A DNA stretch of 64,000 nucleotides, taken from positions 186,001-250,000 of the forward strand of contig NZ_JBBPEU010000005.1 of the NCBI RefSeq assembly GCF_040225985.1, written 5' to 3'. The position numbers and the translations under genes were made by a program. The notes under the pieces are model-generated. The model was not told where the DNA came from. It saw only the letters and a program-made list of their open reading frames with translations, and made no database searches. The stretch is from Shimia sp040225985. GTDB lineage: Bacteria > Pseudomonadota > Alphaproteobacteria > Rhodobacterales > Rhodobacteraceae. This document shows positions 17,004 through 25,963 of the stretch, one piece after another (positions within the stretch are counted from its first letter, which is position 1; each line of letters opens with the position of its first letter).

Positions 17004-18236
17004 TCAGGTCTTGATCGTGCCGTTTTCGACCCAGCGGTCAAACACCTCAAGCACTTTGGCACTGAAACCGGGGTCGTTGATGTGGCAGTCCAGCGCGATG
17101 TAGTCCACGTTTTCCGGCAGCGTCTTTTCAAGTTCGTCCGTGAAGGCGGCAAGCCCGGCGGCATCGTGCAGATCGGCGCCCGGGCGGTCCCATTCATTGC
17201 AGCCGCCTTTTGGCATGAGGAACGTGGTTGGGCCCTTGGCCGTGGCCAGTTTTTCGGCATGTACCCGGGCGACCTCGCGCCTTTCGTCGCTGTTTAGTAC
17301 TACGGATTTCAAAAGCCGGTTGTGATCATGCGCAGGCTTGTCGGCCATGCGGCCCGGCAGTGGTTTCCAGCCGACAAAATCCACGAGGTCATAGCAGGCG
17401 GGGGCCACGATCTGTGGCGTTGCGCTCTGGCCGGCATTGGTCAGACGGTCTGCGCCAGCCGACAGCCCGCCCATCAGGTGATTGCCGACCTCTTGCGTGG
17501 CAAAGTCCATAACGCAGGCAAAGGCCCCTTCCGCGGCAAGGGATTCAAAGGCGCGCCCGCCCATACCGGTGGCGTGGAACACCGCGACCTCGAAACCGCG
17601 CTCCTCAAGCGCGGGTTTCAGCGTGACCATGTAGTGCAGGATGGTCTTGCCAAACGAGGTCATCCCGATCAGTGGCTTGTCTCGGGCAGGCGGCTCGACC
17701 GCGCGGGCGGCGCCGAGGACAGCGCCGGCGGCCTGCGACAGAGATGATTTGCAGACCGAATTCAGACCGTAAAGCCCACCGGCCCAGAGAATCATCTGGA
17801 TGTCTGCCGCCAGACGCTCGGGTGGGAGAAGATGCGAGAATGAGACCGTGGAGACCACATATTTCGGCACGCCAAGGGGCAGCGCCTGACAGATGTCGAG
17901 CGCTACGTCTGTCCCCATGGTGCCGCCGAGGACGACCACGCCGTGGATCTTGCCTTCGCGGTAGAGGCGCAGGGCCAGGGCCGCTCCGCCGCGGGCCATC
18001 ACCTGCATTGCGGTGTTTTCGTCACCGCTGTTGATGGCTTCGTCGATCGAGGATCCTCCTTCCCCTGCCACGTCGTGTTTGGAATAATCGGTGGGGTCGG
18101 AGGGGTCGCCAAGCACCGAGATGTCCATCGACAAGGCATGGCCGCCCTGACCCCGGATGCAGTCGCAGAGGTAGGTCAGTTCATCGTCTTTGGTGTCATA
18201 GGTACCGACAACGAGGATGGTCTTGTCCTGGCTCAT
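17004..18236 (-). CDS. Tm-1-like ATP-binding (UPF0261) protein
   Basis: A 410-residue soluble protein of the UPF0261 family, related to the N-terminal half of the tomato antiviral protein Tm-1. The N-terminal domain reads KTILVVGTYDTKDDELTYL and VVLGGTMGTDVALDICQALP; the second half has LIGMTSFGKTILHYMVTLKPAL and VFHATGMGGRAFE. Two Rossmann-like lobes bind a nucleotide; the reaction is not known. Its start overlaps the APH kinase stop (ATGA), so it is translationally coupled to the amino-alcohol module and is the operon's last gene. Confidence 0.85.
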   Translation of the reverse strand: MSQDKTILVVGTYDTKDDELTYLCDCIRGQGGHALSMDISVLGDPSDPTDYSKHDVAGEGGSSIDEAINSGDENTAMQVMARGGAALALRLYREGKIHGVVVLGGTMGTDVALDICQALPLGVPKYVVSTVSFSHLLPPERLAADIQMILWAGGLYGLNSVCKSSLSQAAGAVLGAARAVEPPARDKPLIGMTSFGKTILHYMVTLKPALEERGFEVAVFHATGMGGRAFESLAAEGAFACVMDFATQEVGNHLMGGLSAGADRLTNAGQSATPQIVAPACYDLVDFVGWKPLPGRMADKPAHDHNRLLKSVVLNSDERREVARVHAEKLATAKGPTTFLMPKGGCNEWDRPGADLHDAAGLAAFTDELEKTLPENVDYIALDCHINDPGFSAKVLEVFDRWVENGTIKT

Positions 18237-19168
18237 GGGGGTGTTCCTTCCAGATAGGTCTTGGCCAGGCGTGTGGCCCTGGCGATCATACGTTTCGAGC
18301 GGATTTCGCCGCCGGGTTCGTGCAGGCGCGGAATGATCCAGCCGACGTAGGTCAGGGCGCGCAGGAGAAGCGCGAGATCAAGTTCCTGAGTGGGGATCGT
18401 GCGGCGGAGTCTGTAGCCGTCCATGACTGCGGCGCGCAGAGCGTTGAAATCCGGGCGTTCTAGATAGCGCAACAGGAACGTGGCCAATTCAAAAGCGCGA
18501 TACCCGATGGCGCAGTCGTCAAAGTCAAGGATGCCAAGGCCGCCCTCGTGCAGAACGATGTTTTCGGTCAGGAGGTCGGCATGGATCAACCCGATGTCGG
18601 TGAGGGTTGTGCTGTCTTTATGAGCCTGCCTGCGGGCCTTTTGCAGCAGGTCTTTCTGGTCAGGCGTGAGGTCGGGATGGTCCCAGAAACGCCCCCAAAG
18701 AGGATTGGAACCAAGGATGGCATCGGCGGTCCAGTCAGGACGGGTGAAGGCTGAGGGGCGGTGCCAGCGGTCGGTGAGGTCATGCAACCTAGCCATTTCC
18801 GCGCCCACCAGATGAGCGATATCACAGGGATTGCCTTGGGTGATCTCGGTGCCCGCGCCGATGGGTGGGCCGTCGAGCCATGACAGAAGGCTGATATGGG
18901 CCTCATCTATTTGTAACAGTGTTGCACCATTGCGGGCGGGGATCGGAACGGGAACGTGCAGCCCTTGATCCGCCAGATAGGTCATCCAGTCGAGTTCGGA
19001 GGCCAGCTCTGCCGTTGTGCGATAGCCAGGACGATGCAGACGCAGGGCGTAGCGCGTGTTGTCCTGTTGCACCGCGTAGACATGATTTTCGCGCTGGGCG
19101 AGCAGGTGGGTCTGCGCGCCGTCCAGTCCCCAGAGGGGCAGGGCCTGTTGCACCGTGGGATCGGTCAT
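18233..19168 (-). CDS. APH/choline-kinase-fold phosphotransferase
   Basis: A 311-residue small-molecule kinase. The Brenner motif LIHADLLTENIVL (near residue 203) carries the catalytic Asp and Mg-binding Asn, and ILDFDDCAIGYRAFEL gives the second metal Asp. The N-terminal lobe has the ENHVYAV and YALRLHRPGY elements, with the ATP-anchoring region. Homologues include choline, homoserine and hydroxylysine kinases. Position between an AGXT2L-type PLP enzyme and Tm-1, with 4-base overlaps on both sides, suggests it phosphorylates the hydroxyl of an amino alcohol as substrate for the PLP enzyme. That role is inference. Confidence 0.82.
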   Translation of the reverse strand: MTDPTVQQALPLWGLDGAQTHLLAQRENHVYAVQQDNTRYALRLHRPGYRTTAELASELDWMTYLADQGLHVPVPIPARNGATLLQIDEAHISLLSWLDGPPIGAGTEITQGNPCDIAHLVGAEMARLHDLTDRWHRPSAFTRPDWTADAILGSNPLWGRFWDHPDLTPDQKDLLQKARRQAHKDSTTLTDIGLIHADLLTENIVLHEGGLGILDFDDCAIGYRAFELATFLLRYLERPDFNALRAAVMDGYRLRRTIPTQELDLALLLRALTYVGWIIPRLHEPGGEIRSKRMIARATRLAKTYLEGTPP

Positions 19169-20460
19169 GGTTCCAATGGTGTCTCGGTCAGGGCCTCGTC
19201 CAGCCGTTCCAGCATCAAGTCCGCATGTTCATGGCTGAAAGGCAGGGGCGGGCGGATTTTGAGGGCGTTATAGTGAATGCCGAGGAAGTTCAGGAGCACA
19301 CCCTTTTGGCGCATGGCGTTGGCGATCTTCTTGGTGAAGGCTGTAGCGGGTGTTTTGGTTTCGCGGTTCAGAACCAGTTCGGCCCCGAAAAACAGACCCG
19401 ATCCGCGCACGTCACCGATACAGCTGTGGGTTTCAGACAGCTTTTGCAGACCCTCGCGCGCATAGACGCCTACGGCACGGGCGTTTTCCATCAGGCCTTC
19501 ATCCTGAACAACGCGCAAGGTGGCCAGTGCCGCAGCAGCCGAGACGGGGTTGCCGCCGAAGGTGTTGAAATAGCGAAAGCTCTTACGGAAGGCGGACATG
19601 ATGTCCATGCTGGTTACGACGCCGCCCACGGGGTGACCATTGGCCATGGGTTTGCCCATGGTGACCACATCCGGCACGAAGCCCGCCTTTTGATGCCCCC
19701 AGAAGTCGGTGCCGAGGCGACCAAATCCGGGCTGGACCTCGTCTGCAATGATGATGCCGCCCGCCTTGCGAACGGCGTCAATGGCGGGTTGAAGAAACCC
19801 CTTCTCCAGCGTCGGGAAGCCTTCATTCGCGAAATAGGGGCAGATGATGAGGGCGGAAAGAGCGTGCCCGCGCTCTTTCAATTCGGCGATGGCGCGCTCG
19901 ACCTCGGCGGCGAAGGCCAGCGCATGGGCCTGTCCGCTTTCTCCCCCCAAGGGGCGATAGCTGTCGGGGGCGGGGACAAAGGCCACATTATCCCAGCGAT
20001 CGGGTGGCGGGTTGGTGCAGGACAGCTGCGACACCGCCATCGTGTTCCCGTGATAGGTGTGGTCAGTGGCGATGATGCCAGTGTTTCCGGTGATGCCCCG
20101 CGCCATGCGCAAGGCGATATCGTTCGCCTCGGAGCCCGTACAGGTCATGATCGCGGTATTAAGCGGGGCGGCAAAGGTCTCGGTCAGCGCCTCGACATAG
20201 TTCAGGATACCCTCGTGCAGATAGCGCGTGTGGGTGTTGAGCGTGCTGGCCTGCCTGCAAATCGCCTCGACCACCTTCGGGTGGCAATGGCCGACATGCG
20301 GGACGTTGTTGTAGCAATCAAGATACTGCCGCCCATCTGCATCCCAGACCCAGACACCTTCGCCCCGCACCATATGCACGGGCTCCTCATAGAAGGTGCT
20401 GACATTGGGGCCAAGCAGCTGGGCGCGGCGGTCGATCAGTGTCTGAGACAATGCAGTCAT
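19165..20460 (-). CDS. Class III PLP enzyme, AGXT2L-type (probable O-phospho-amino-alcohol phospho-lyase)
   Basis: A 431-residue fold-type I PLP enzyme. Class III features include TGSEANDIALRMARG, IIIADEVQPGFGR and the PLP lysine in MGKPMANGHPVGG. The stretches CYNNVPHVGHCHPKVVEA, LNTHTRYLHEGIL and GSGLFFGAELVLNRETKTPAT closely recall AGXT2L1/AGXT2L2, which are not transaminases but lyases. Those enzymes remove phosphate and ammonia from phosphoethanolamine or 5-phosphohydroxylysine to give an aldehyde. The adjoining kinase and aldehyde dehydrogenase fit that chemistry. The start is ATG 20460, overlapping the upstream stop (ATGA). A conventional transaminase remains possible. Confidence 0.8.
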   Translation of the reverse strand: MTALSQTLIDRRAQLLGPNVSTFYEEPVHMVRGEGVWVWDADGRQYLDCYNNVPHVGHCHPKVVEAICRQASTLNTHTRYLHEGILNYVEALTETFAAPLNTAIMTCTGSEANDIALRMARGITGNTGIIATDHTYHGNTMAVSQLSCTNPPPDRWDNVAFVPAPDSYRPLGGESGQAHALAFAAEVERAIAELKERGHALSALIICPYFANEGFPTLEKGFLQPAIDAVRKAGGIIIADEVQPGFGRLGTDFWGHQKAGFVPDVVTMGKPMANGHPVGGVVTSMDIMSAFRKSFRYFNTFGGNPVSAAAALATLRVVQDEGLMENARAVGVYAREGLQKLSETHSCIGDVRGSGLFFGAELVLNRETKTPATAFTKKIANAMRQKGVLLNFLGIHYNALKIRPPLPFSHEHADLMLERLDEALTETPLEP

Positions 20461-21941
20461 AGCTTGATCCATGCGGTTTTCAGATCGACGTATTTTTCGA
20501 GCGCGTGCAGGGATTTGTCGTGGCCGTTGCCGGATTGCTTGACGCCGCCAAGGGGAACAGTGTTGTCCGGTCCGCCATAGGTGTTCACATGAATGACGCC
20601 TGACCTGATGCCGCGCACCATCTTGTGGGCGCGGGACAGATTCGAGGTCCAGACACCCCCGGCGAGGCCGTAGACAGAGTTGTTCGCCAGCGCGATGGCT
20701 TCGTCGTCGGAGTTGAAGGTCAGAACACCAAGGACAGGACCAAAGACCTCTTCCTGCGCAAGACGGTCGTCGGGTTTCACATCGGTGACGATGGTGGGTT
20801 CCATGTAGAAGCCGCCGGTATCCTGAAGAATACGGTTGCCCCCAAGGTAGATGGTGTTGCCCTGTTCGCGGGCCGAGTCGACGAAGCCGAGGTTGCCCTG
20901 CAGCTGGGTGAGGGAGTTCACCGCGCCGACATCAGTTCCGAGGTCCAGCGGGTCGCCGACCTTGAGGGCGGCGGCGTATTTGGCGACCTGCGCGACGAAA
21001 TCGTCATGGATGCTGTCTTCGACCAAGAGGCGCGACCCCGAGACACAGACCTGCCCCGAATTGCGGAAGATGCCCATGGCCGAAACCTTGGCGGCCTCGT
21101 CCAGATCAGGCGCGTCGGCAAAAACGAGGTTGGGGGATTTGCCGCCGAGTTCGAGATAGCAGCGTTTCATGTTTGAACGTGCCGAATACTCCAGCAGTCT
21201 CCGGCCCACGCCGCCAGACCCGGTAAAGACCAGAACGTCCACATCCATGGAGAGTGCAATGGCCTCTCCCACGACCGAGCCTTGGCCGGTGACCACGTTG
21301 AGCACGCCATCGGGTAAGCCCGCTTCGGAGGCAAGTTCGGCCAGTTTCAGCAGGGATAGCGAGGCGGTTTCGGCAGGTTTCAGCACCACGGAATTGCCCA
21401 TCGCCAGCGCAGGCGCGAGTTTCCACGACCCGATCATCAGCGGAAAGTTCCACGGTACAATCGCGCCCACGACGCCGACCGGTTCCTTGTGGATCAGGCC
21501 CATGAACCCCGGATCGGTCGGGGCGATCTCGCCATAGACCTTGTCCAGGGCCTCGGCGTAATAGCGGAAGGTGCCCGCCGCCGAGCCGCTCTCGGCCTTT
21601 AGCGCCATGTTCAGTTCGGTGCCGTTGTCGCGCACACCAAGAACCGCGAGCTCCAGCGCGTGTTTCTCGATCAGGTCGGCCAGCTTGTGTAGCACCTTTT
21701 TACGGCCAGCGGGGGCCATGCGGCTCCAGCGGCCATCTTCGAACGCGACCCGGGCTGACGCGATGGCGCGATCCGCATCTGCAGGCGTCGCGCGTGCGAT
21801 GGTGGTCAGCGTTTGTCCGTCGATCGGGGATTGTACTTCAAGTGTTTCTCCCGAACCTTGCGTCCACGCTCCCTCAATAAATAGTCCTTGCGGCGCGACA
21901 GGTGCATGCCGAAGTTCGTTGATGCGTGTTTGGTCGACCAT
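20457..21941 (-). CDS. NAD(P)-dependent aldehyde dehydrogenase
   Basis: A 494-residue ALDH superfamily enzyme. The catalytic Glu is in CYLELGGKSPNLVF, the catalytic Cys in NSGQVCVSGSRLL, and the coenzyme segment is VVPWNFPLMIGSWKLAPALA; late motifs EEVFGPVLGV and GGVKQSGNGHD are present. It probably oxidises the aldehyde released by the downstream PLP enzyme to an acid. The start is fixed by a strong AAGGAGG four bases before the ATG. The upstream tctA frame reads 136 bases into this gene, which is unusual. Its stop overlaps the next start. Confidence 0.9.
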   Translation of the reverse strand: MVDQTRINELRHAPVAPQGLFIEGAWTQGSGETLEVQSPIDGQTLTTIARATPADADRAIASARVAFEDGRWSRMAPAGRKKVLHKLADLIEKHALELAVLGVRDNGTELNMALKAESGSAAGTFRYYAEALDKVYGEIAPTDPGFMGLIHKEPVGVVGAIVPWNFPLMIGSWKLAPALAMGNSVVLKPAETASLSLLKLAELASEAGLPDGVLNVVTGQGSVVGEAIALSMDVDVLVFTGSGGVGRRLLEYSARSNMKRCYLELGGKSPNLVFADAPDLDEAAKVSAMGIFRNSGQVCVSGSRLLVEDSIHDDFVAQVAKYAAALKVGDPLDLGTDVGAVNSLTQLQGNLGFVDSAREQGNTIYLGGNRILQDTGGFYMEPTIVTDVKPDDRLAQEEVFGPVLGVLTFNSDDEAIALANNSVYGLAGGVWTSNLSRAHKMVRGIRSGVIHVNTYGGPDNTVPLGGVKQSGNGHDKSLHALEKYVDLKTAWIKL

Positions 21942-23425
21942 TGGGCCTCCTTGAGTTTCTTGCGTTCCAGCCAGACGTGGCGGAAATGGATGAACAGAAC
22001 GCCCAGGATCATCAGGAACAGGATCATGGCGATCGGGCGGTCGATAAAGTCAAACGGGGTTTTCACGCGGGCCATACCGGCGCGCAGTTTCACCTCCATG
22101 ATGCCGCCGAGCACCATGCCGAGGATGATCGGCACCGCAGGCAGCGAGAGGCGTTTCAGGACAAAGCCGAAAATGCCGAAACAGGCGGCGATTATGCAGT
22201 CAGTGACCGAGTTGCGCAGCGAATAGACGCCCACGAAGCTAAGCACGAGGATACACACCCCGAGGAACCGGTTGGGGATTTTCACAACCTTGATCAGGTG
22301 CCCTGTGGCGAACAGAAGGAACACCAGCACCAGCACATTGAGAAGCAGCAGCGCCAGATAAAGCGCGACGACAAAATCCATCTGGTTCTGGAACAGCTGC
22401 GGACCGGGCACCACGTTATGCACGTAAAACACCGACAGCATCATCGCGGTCAGCGCCTCGCCCGGGATACCAAGTGCGAGGAGCGGCACCATAGCGGCGG
22501 CGGGCACGGCGTTGTTGGCGGTTTCGGCGGCGATAAGGCCCTCGGACGATCCATGTCCAAAATCCTGCGGGCGTTTCGAGGTGCGCTGGGCATAGGTGTA
22601 GCTGAGGAACTGGGCTGTGAATTCTCCGACGCCGGGGATCATGCCCATGAGCACGCCAAAGGTGCCGGAGACCCCCGCCACGCGCGGATGGCGGGCCAGT
22701 TCACGCAAGCCCTGAAACAGGCCGCCGCGCAGCTTGGTCATGCGGATTTTCTCGTCATCTCCCTGCAACAGGAAAAACGCTTGTGACAGGGCGAAGAGGC
22801 CGAGCACTACCACGATCAAGTCGACGCCACCTGACAGAAAGGACTGGTCAAAGGTATAGCGTTTGGAGAACTTCACCGGCTCAAGGCCGACAGTGTTCAG
22901 AAAAATGCCGAAGCAGGCCAGCGCCGCGGCAATCAGCGCCTGACCGCGATGGGCGACCACGACGAGGATCAAGCCGAGAAGGGCCGCGAGAAAGATCTCG
23001 CGGCTGCCGAACATAGGGGCGATCTTGGCCAGAACAGGGGCAAACAGGATCAGGCAGATCACCGAGAAGATGCCGCCGAAAAAGGACGAGGAATAGGCAA
23101 GCGACAGGGCGCGCCGCGCCTCGCCCCGCGAGGTCATTGGAAAGCCATCATAGGTGGTAAGAGCGTTCACCGCCGTGCCGGGCGTGTTGATCAGGATCGC
23201 CGGGATCGAGCCGCCATACATGGATGATCCGTAGATGCCCAGAAGGACGGTCAGGCCAACAATCGGGTCCATCGAAAAGGTTGCGGGCAGCAGGATGGCG
23301 ATGGCGACGGCAGGGCCAACACCCGGAATGGCGCCGATCAGCACTCCGCCAATGGATCCGGCCAGCAGAGCGATGATGACATCCCAGCGGGCCAGAATGT
23401 CGATCGAGGAAAGGATCAGGTCCAT
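21806..23425 (-). CDS. tctA: Tripartite tricarboxylate transporter large permease TctA
   Basis: The 12-helix permease of a TTT system. The 539 residues show the TctA hallmarks: GVLIGAIPGVGPAVAIAILL, YGSSMYGGSIPAILINTPGT and the second-half repeat GMIPGVGEFTAQFLSY plus LLALGIPGEALTAMML. The C-terminal 45 residues (from about KKLKEAQW on) are basic, hydrophilic and overlap the aldehyde dehydrogenase start by 136 bases. TctA proteins usually end near residue 500, so this tail may come from loss of an earlier stop. tctB lies ten bases upstream. Confidence 0.93.
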   Translation of the reverse strand: MDLILSSIDILARWDVIIALLAGSIGGVLIGAIPGVGPAVAIAILLPATFSMDPIVGLTVLLGIYGSSMYGGSIPAILINTPGTAVNALTTYDGFPMTSRGEARRALSLAYSSSFFGGIFSVICLILFAPVLAKIAPMFGSREIFLAALLGLILVVVAHRGQALIAAALACFGIFLNTVGLEPVKFSKRYTFDQSFLSGGVDLIVVVLGLFALSQAFFLLQGDDEKIRMTKLRGGLFQGLRELARHPRVAGVSGTFGVLMGMIPGVGEFTAQFLSYTYAQRTSKRPQDFGHGSSEGLIAAETANNAVPAAAMVPLLALGIPGEALTAMMLSVFYVHNVVPGPQLFQNQMDFVVALYLALLLLNVLVLVFLLFATGHLIKVVKIPNRFLGVCILVLSFVGVYSLRNSVTDCIIAACFGIFGFVLKRLSLPAVPIILGMVLGGIMEVKLRAGMARVKTPFDFIDRPIAMILFLMILGVLFIHFRHVWLERKKLKEAQWSTKHASTNFGMHLSRRKDYLLRERGRKVREKHLKYNPRSTDKR

Positions 23426-23434
23426 GACGCGCCT

Positions 23435-23965
23435 TTAGAAGTTCAGAATAAAGAAGCTGCGTAGGAATCCGGGCAGGTATTCATAGACCATGGCCCCGGG
23501 GATTTTTACATCCAGCAGCGATTTGAAGAGGATCACGACGCAGGCTCCGAAACCGGCGGAAATCCACAGCATGTGTTTTTCGCGATAGCCCATCCGCCAT
23601 GACATCAGCGGCATGAACACCAGCGTGACCGGCAGGTAGCCGAGGATCGGCACCAGAAGGACATAAGCGAGAAACCAGAGCACCCATTCGATTGCAAAGA
23701 ACCAGGTTTTCCACTCGGTGAAATCCGCGGTCACGAATTTGCGCCGGGGCAGCTTCCACAGATGCAGACCGCCGAACAGAACCATGCCGCCCACGGCCAC
23801 GGCGGGCCAGAAACGGGGTTGGGCAAAGAACTTGGTGCGTTTGGCCCATTTGGTTTCTTCCGGCAATTGCGACAGTAGCAGCAGCGCCGCCACCAGAAAG
23901 ACTATGGCGAACAGCAACTGGCCGCGCAGGGGGCCTTTGAAGGCGCTGAGTTTGGGGTCACTCAT
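23435..23965 (-). CDS. tctB: Tripartite tricarboxylate transporter small membrane protein TctB
   Basis: A 176-residue protein with four hydrophobic segments (LLFAIVFLVAALLLLSQL; FWPAVAVGGMVLFGGLHLW; WVLWFLAYVLLVPILGYLPV; WISAGFGACVVILFKSLL), the usual poorly conserved TctB small subunit. The ATG at 23965 follows AGAGG eight bases upstream. It lies between the receptor and permease genes, and a perfect hairpin separates it from tctC. Confidence 0.85.
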   Translation of the reverse strand: MSDPKLSAFKGPLRGQLLFAIVFLVAALLLLSQLPEETKWAKRTKFFAQPRFWPAVAVGGMVLFGGLHLWKLPRRKFVTADFTEWKTWFFAIEWVLWFLAYVLLVPILGYLPVTLVFMPLMSWRMGYREKHMLWISAGFGACVVILFKSLLDVKIPGAMVYEYLPGFLRSFFILNF

Positions 23966-23988
23966 GTGTCCGACCTCTGGATACAAAA

Positions 23989-24018
23989 CGGGCCAGAGGT
24001 TCGTGTATCTCTGGCCCG
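23989..24018 (-). terminator. Intercistronic hairpin between tctC and tctB
   Basis: A perfect 10-base stem CGGGCCAGAG/CTCTGGCCCG with a 10-base loop begins 13 bases after the tctC stop. On the minus strand it is followed by TTTTG. It probably works as a partial terminator or 3' stabiliser so that the periplasmic receptor is made in excess over the permease, as in other binding-protein operons. Confidence 0.7.
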
Positions 24019-24030
24019 GTCTTCATAGGT

Positions 24031-24972
24031 TTACTCAAGCAGTTTGCCGATATGAGCCACGGTCGCCTTGTCCTTGGCGATGATATCTGCCGAGGCGGCC
24101 GCATCGGCCCAATAGACCTGCGCGCCGGTTTCTTTTGCAATCGCCTGAGCGCGGTCGCTCATCACGGTTTTCGCGGCGACAGCTGCGATTTTCTCGCGGA
24201 CGTCGGCGGGCGTGTCCTTGTGTACGAACAGGCCATTCCAAAGCGCGATGTCGAGCGAGCCATCCAGCTCGCCAATCGCCGGTGCATCGGGCACCAGCGG
24301 AATACGCTCGCCCGTGATCGAGGTGAGCACCTTCACCTGATCAAGGCAGGGCAGGATCAATTGCAGCGTGGTGTTGATAACGTCCGCATCACCCGAGGCC
24401 AGCGTGTTGCAATCCAGTGCGTCAAAGGCCGCATCCGAGCCCCACTCGAATCCGGCATTCACGGCATACGCCATGGTCACTTGGGTCGGGGTAAGAACCT
24501 GTCCGAAATGGCCAAGGGCCACTTCGTTCGATTTGGCATATTCGGCCAGTTCCGCCATCGTGGAATAGGGCGCGTCGCCCGAGGTGGCGATGACGAAGGG
24601 ATAGGTCAGGAAGATGCCGACCGGTTCAAATACCTCGTCGGCCAGTTCGTCGATGCCGATTTCGTGGCCAATGACCGGAACGGCAGGCACGAACGATCCG
24701 ATTGTATAGCCGTCAGCCGGGGCCGTTGCGACTTCGATGGCACCGGGGAAGGGGCCGCCACCGCCGCCGGGTTTGTTCACGACTGCTGCCGAGACGCCAT
24801 AGGCCTCTTGAAAGTCTTCCGCGATCATGCGGGTCAGCACATCTTCGAGGTCACCCGGAGGCCAGGGCACGACAAAGCTGACAGGTTTTTCGGGATATTC
24901 CGCCAGAGCGGCGCCACCGATCGTGGCCATGGAAAGGGCAAGCGCAGTGCCCATGAGCGTTTTGGTGTTCAT
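24031..24972 (-). CDS. tctC: TTT periplasmic solute-binding protein (Bug family)
   Basis: A 313-residue periplasmic receptor. The signal peptide is MNTKTLMGTALALSMATIGG with cleavage after AALA (residue 24). The mature start EYPEKPVSFVVPWPPG and the loop VVNKPGGGGG match the two ligand-pocket loops of Bug receptors. The conserved Asp/Gly that bind carboxylate ligands are hard to judge; the usual GGGSD is replaced by PPGDLED. The ligand is unknown, and the downstream kinase/lyase genes suggest an amino alcohol or a conjugate acid. First gene of the operon, divergent from iclR. Confidence 0.88.
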   Translation of the reverse strand: MNTKTLMGTALALSMATIGGAALAEYPEKPVSFVVPWPPGDLEDVLTRMIAEDFQEAYGVSAAVVNKPGGGGGPFPGAIEVATAPADGYTIGSFVPAVPVIGHEIGIDELADEVFEPVGIFLTYPFVIATSGDAPYSTMAELAEYAKSNEVALGHFGQVLTPTQVTMAYAVNAGFEWGSDAAFDALDCNTLASGDADVINTTLQLILPCLDQVKVLTSITGERIPLVPDAPAIGELDGSLDIALWNGLFVHKDTPADVREKIAAVAAKTVMSDRAQAIAKETGAQVYWADAAASADIIAKDKATVAHIGKLLE

Positions 24973-25040
24973 CGTAGTCTCCCTGATTGATCCGAAATTC
25001 GCAAACGGTTCATTATTTAAACCAAAGGTTCGAAAATAGA

Positions 25041-25101
25041 TTGACAGGTTAAGGATATTTCTGTCAACAGTTTTAGTAACGCAGCGGAAATTCCTTTTCC
25101 G
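25041..25101. promoter_or_regulatory. Two dyads in the tctC/iclR divergent promoter
   Basis: TTGACAG (25041-25047) and CTGTCAA (25061-25067) form a perfect inverted repeat, so a TTGACA -35-like box faces each direction. About 20 bases on, CGGAAA-TTCCT-TTTCCG (25085-25101) is a second dyad similar in half-site to the IclR operator GGAAA...TTTCC. These are good candidates for IclR binding over overlapping divergent promoters. Confidence 0.5.
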
Positions 25102-25140
25102 AAATGATGAATAATTCGACAGGGAGCTTTGTGTCCGATA

Positions 25141-25938
25141 ATGGGAACCGTATCTAAGGCATTGTCATTGCTTGGATATTTTTCGCGCCAATCGCCTGAG
25201 ATTGGATTAAGCGAAATGACTCGTCTGTCGGGTATGAACAAGGCCACGGTCTATCGATTGTTGAGCGAATTGGCGGATCAGGGATTCGTAGAACAGACAG
25301 GAAGCGGTCGGGAGTATCGGCTTGGTCCTGTGTTTCCGCGCCTTGCGGCCTTGCGCGAGGCGTCGGTGCCCACACGTGAAGTGGCGCAAAAGATTCTGAC
25401 CGCGCTGAGCGAGCAGACCGGCGAAACCGCCCACATGTCGATCCGCCAGGGGGATCTGCTGACAGTTGTCAGCTATAGCTACAGCCCCCTGCACGGAACG
25501 CGCGTCACGATGGAAGACGCGGAACAGATCGCGTTTCATTCGACGAGTTCAGGGAACGCAGTCCTGGCCTACAGCCCGCCCGCATTTGTGGACGCGATCC
25601 TGCAAGGTCCGCTTGAGAAAAAGACCGACCAGACGGAAACCGACCCCGATATCATACGCCAACGCCTGCGCGAGGCACGGCGCGATGGGATCGCCGAGTC
25701 GGTCAGCGGCCACGAAAAAGACGTCCATTCCCACGCCTGCCCGATCTTTGACGCGCAGCAAGACTGTTATGGTGCCGTAGCCGTCGCCGCACCGGTCGCC
25801 AGAATGACACCGGACCTGCGCCGGACTATCCGCCGCGAGGTGTTGCGCTCGTCCCTGCAAATGACCCGCTTGTTGGGCGGTTTTGTCCCCGATGACTTCA
25901 AATCCAAGGCTTCCGAAATTCTTGGCGAGCCTGCCTGA
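25141..25938 (+). CDS. IclR-family transcriptional regulator
   Basis: A 265-residue regulator. The winged helix (residues 6-70) includes LSEMTRLSGMNKATVYRLL and the wing LADQGFVEQTGSGREYRLG; the C-terminal effector domain has FHSTSSGNAVLAYSPP and the late HACPIFDAQQDCYGAVAVAAPVAR. It is divergent from the tct operon and 25 bases ahead of a transaminase gene, so it likely controls one or both. The start is uncertain: ATG 25141 has AGGGAG 14 bases upstream, while TTG 25129 is only two bases from it. Confidence 0.88.
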   Translation: MGTVSKALSLLGYFSRQSPEIGLSEMTRLSGMNKATVYRLLSELADQGFVEQTGSGREYRLGPVFPRLAALREASVPTREVAQKILTALSEQTGETAHMSIRQGDLLTVVSYSYSPLHGTRVTMEDAEQIAFHSTSSGNAVLAYSPPAFVDAILQGPLEKKTDQTETDPDIIRQRLREARRDGIAESVSGHEKDVHSHACPIFDAQQDCYGAVAVAAPVARMTPDLRRTIRREVLRSSLQMTRLLGGFVPDDFKSKASEILGEPA

Positions 25939-25963
25939 TCCTCTTGTCCGAAAGGTCTGAACG

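Noticed and set aside
18919..20580. A 553-codon plus-strand frame over the PLP and kinase genes
   Set aside because: Same GC artefact; it crosses two genes with strong motifs and coupled starts.
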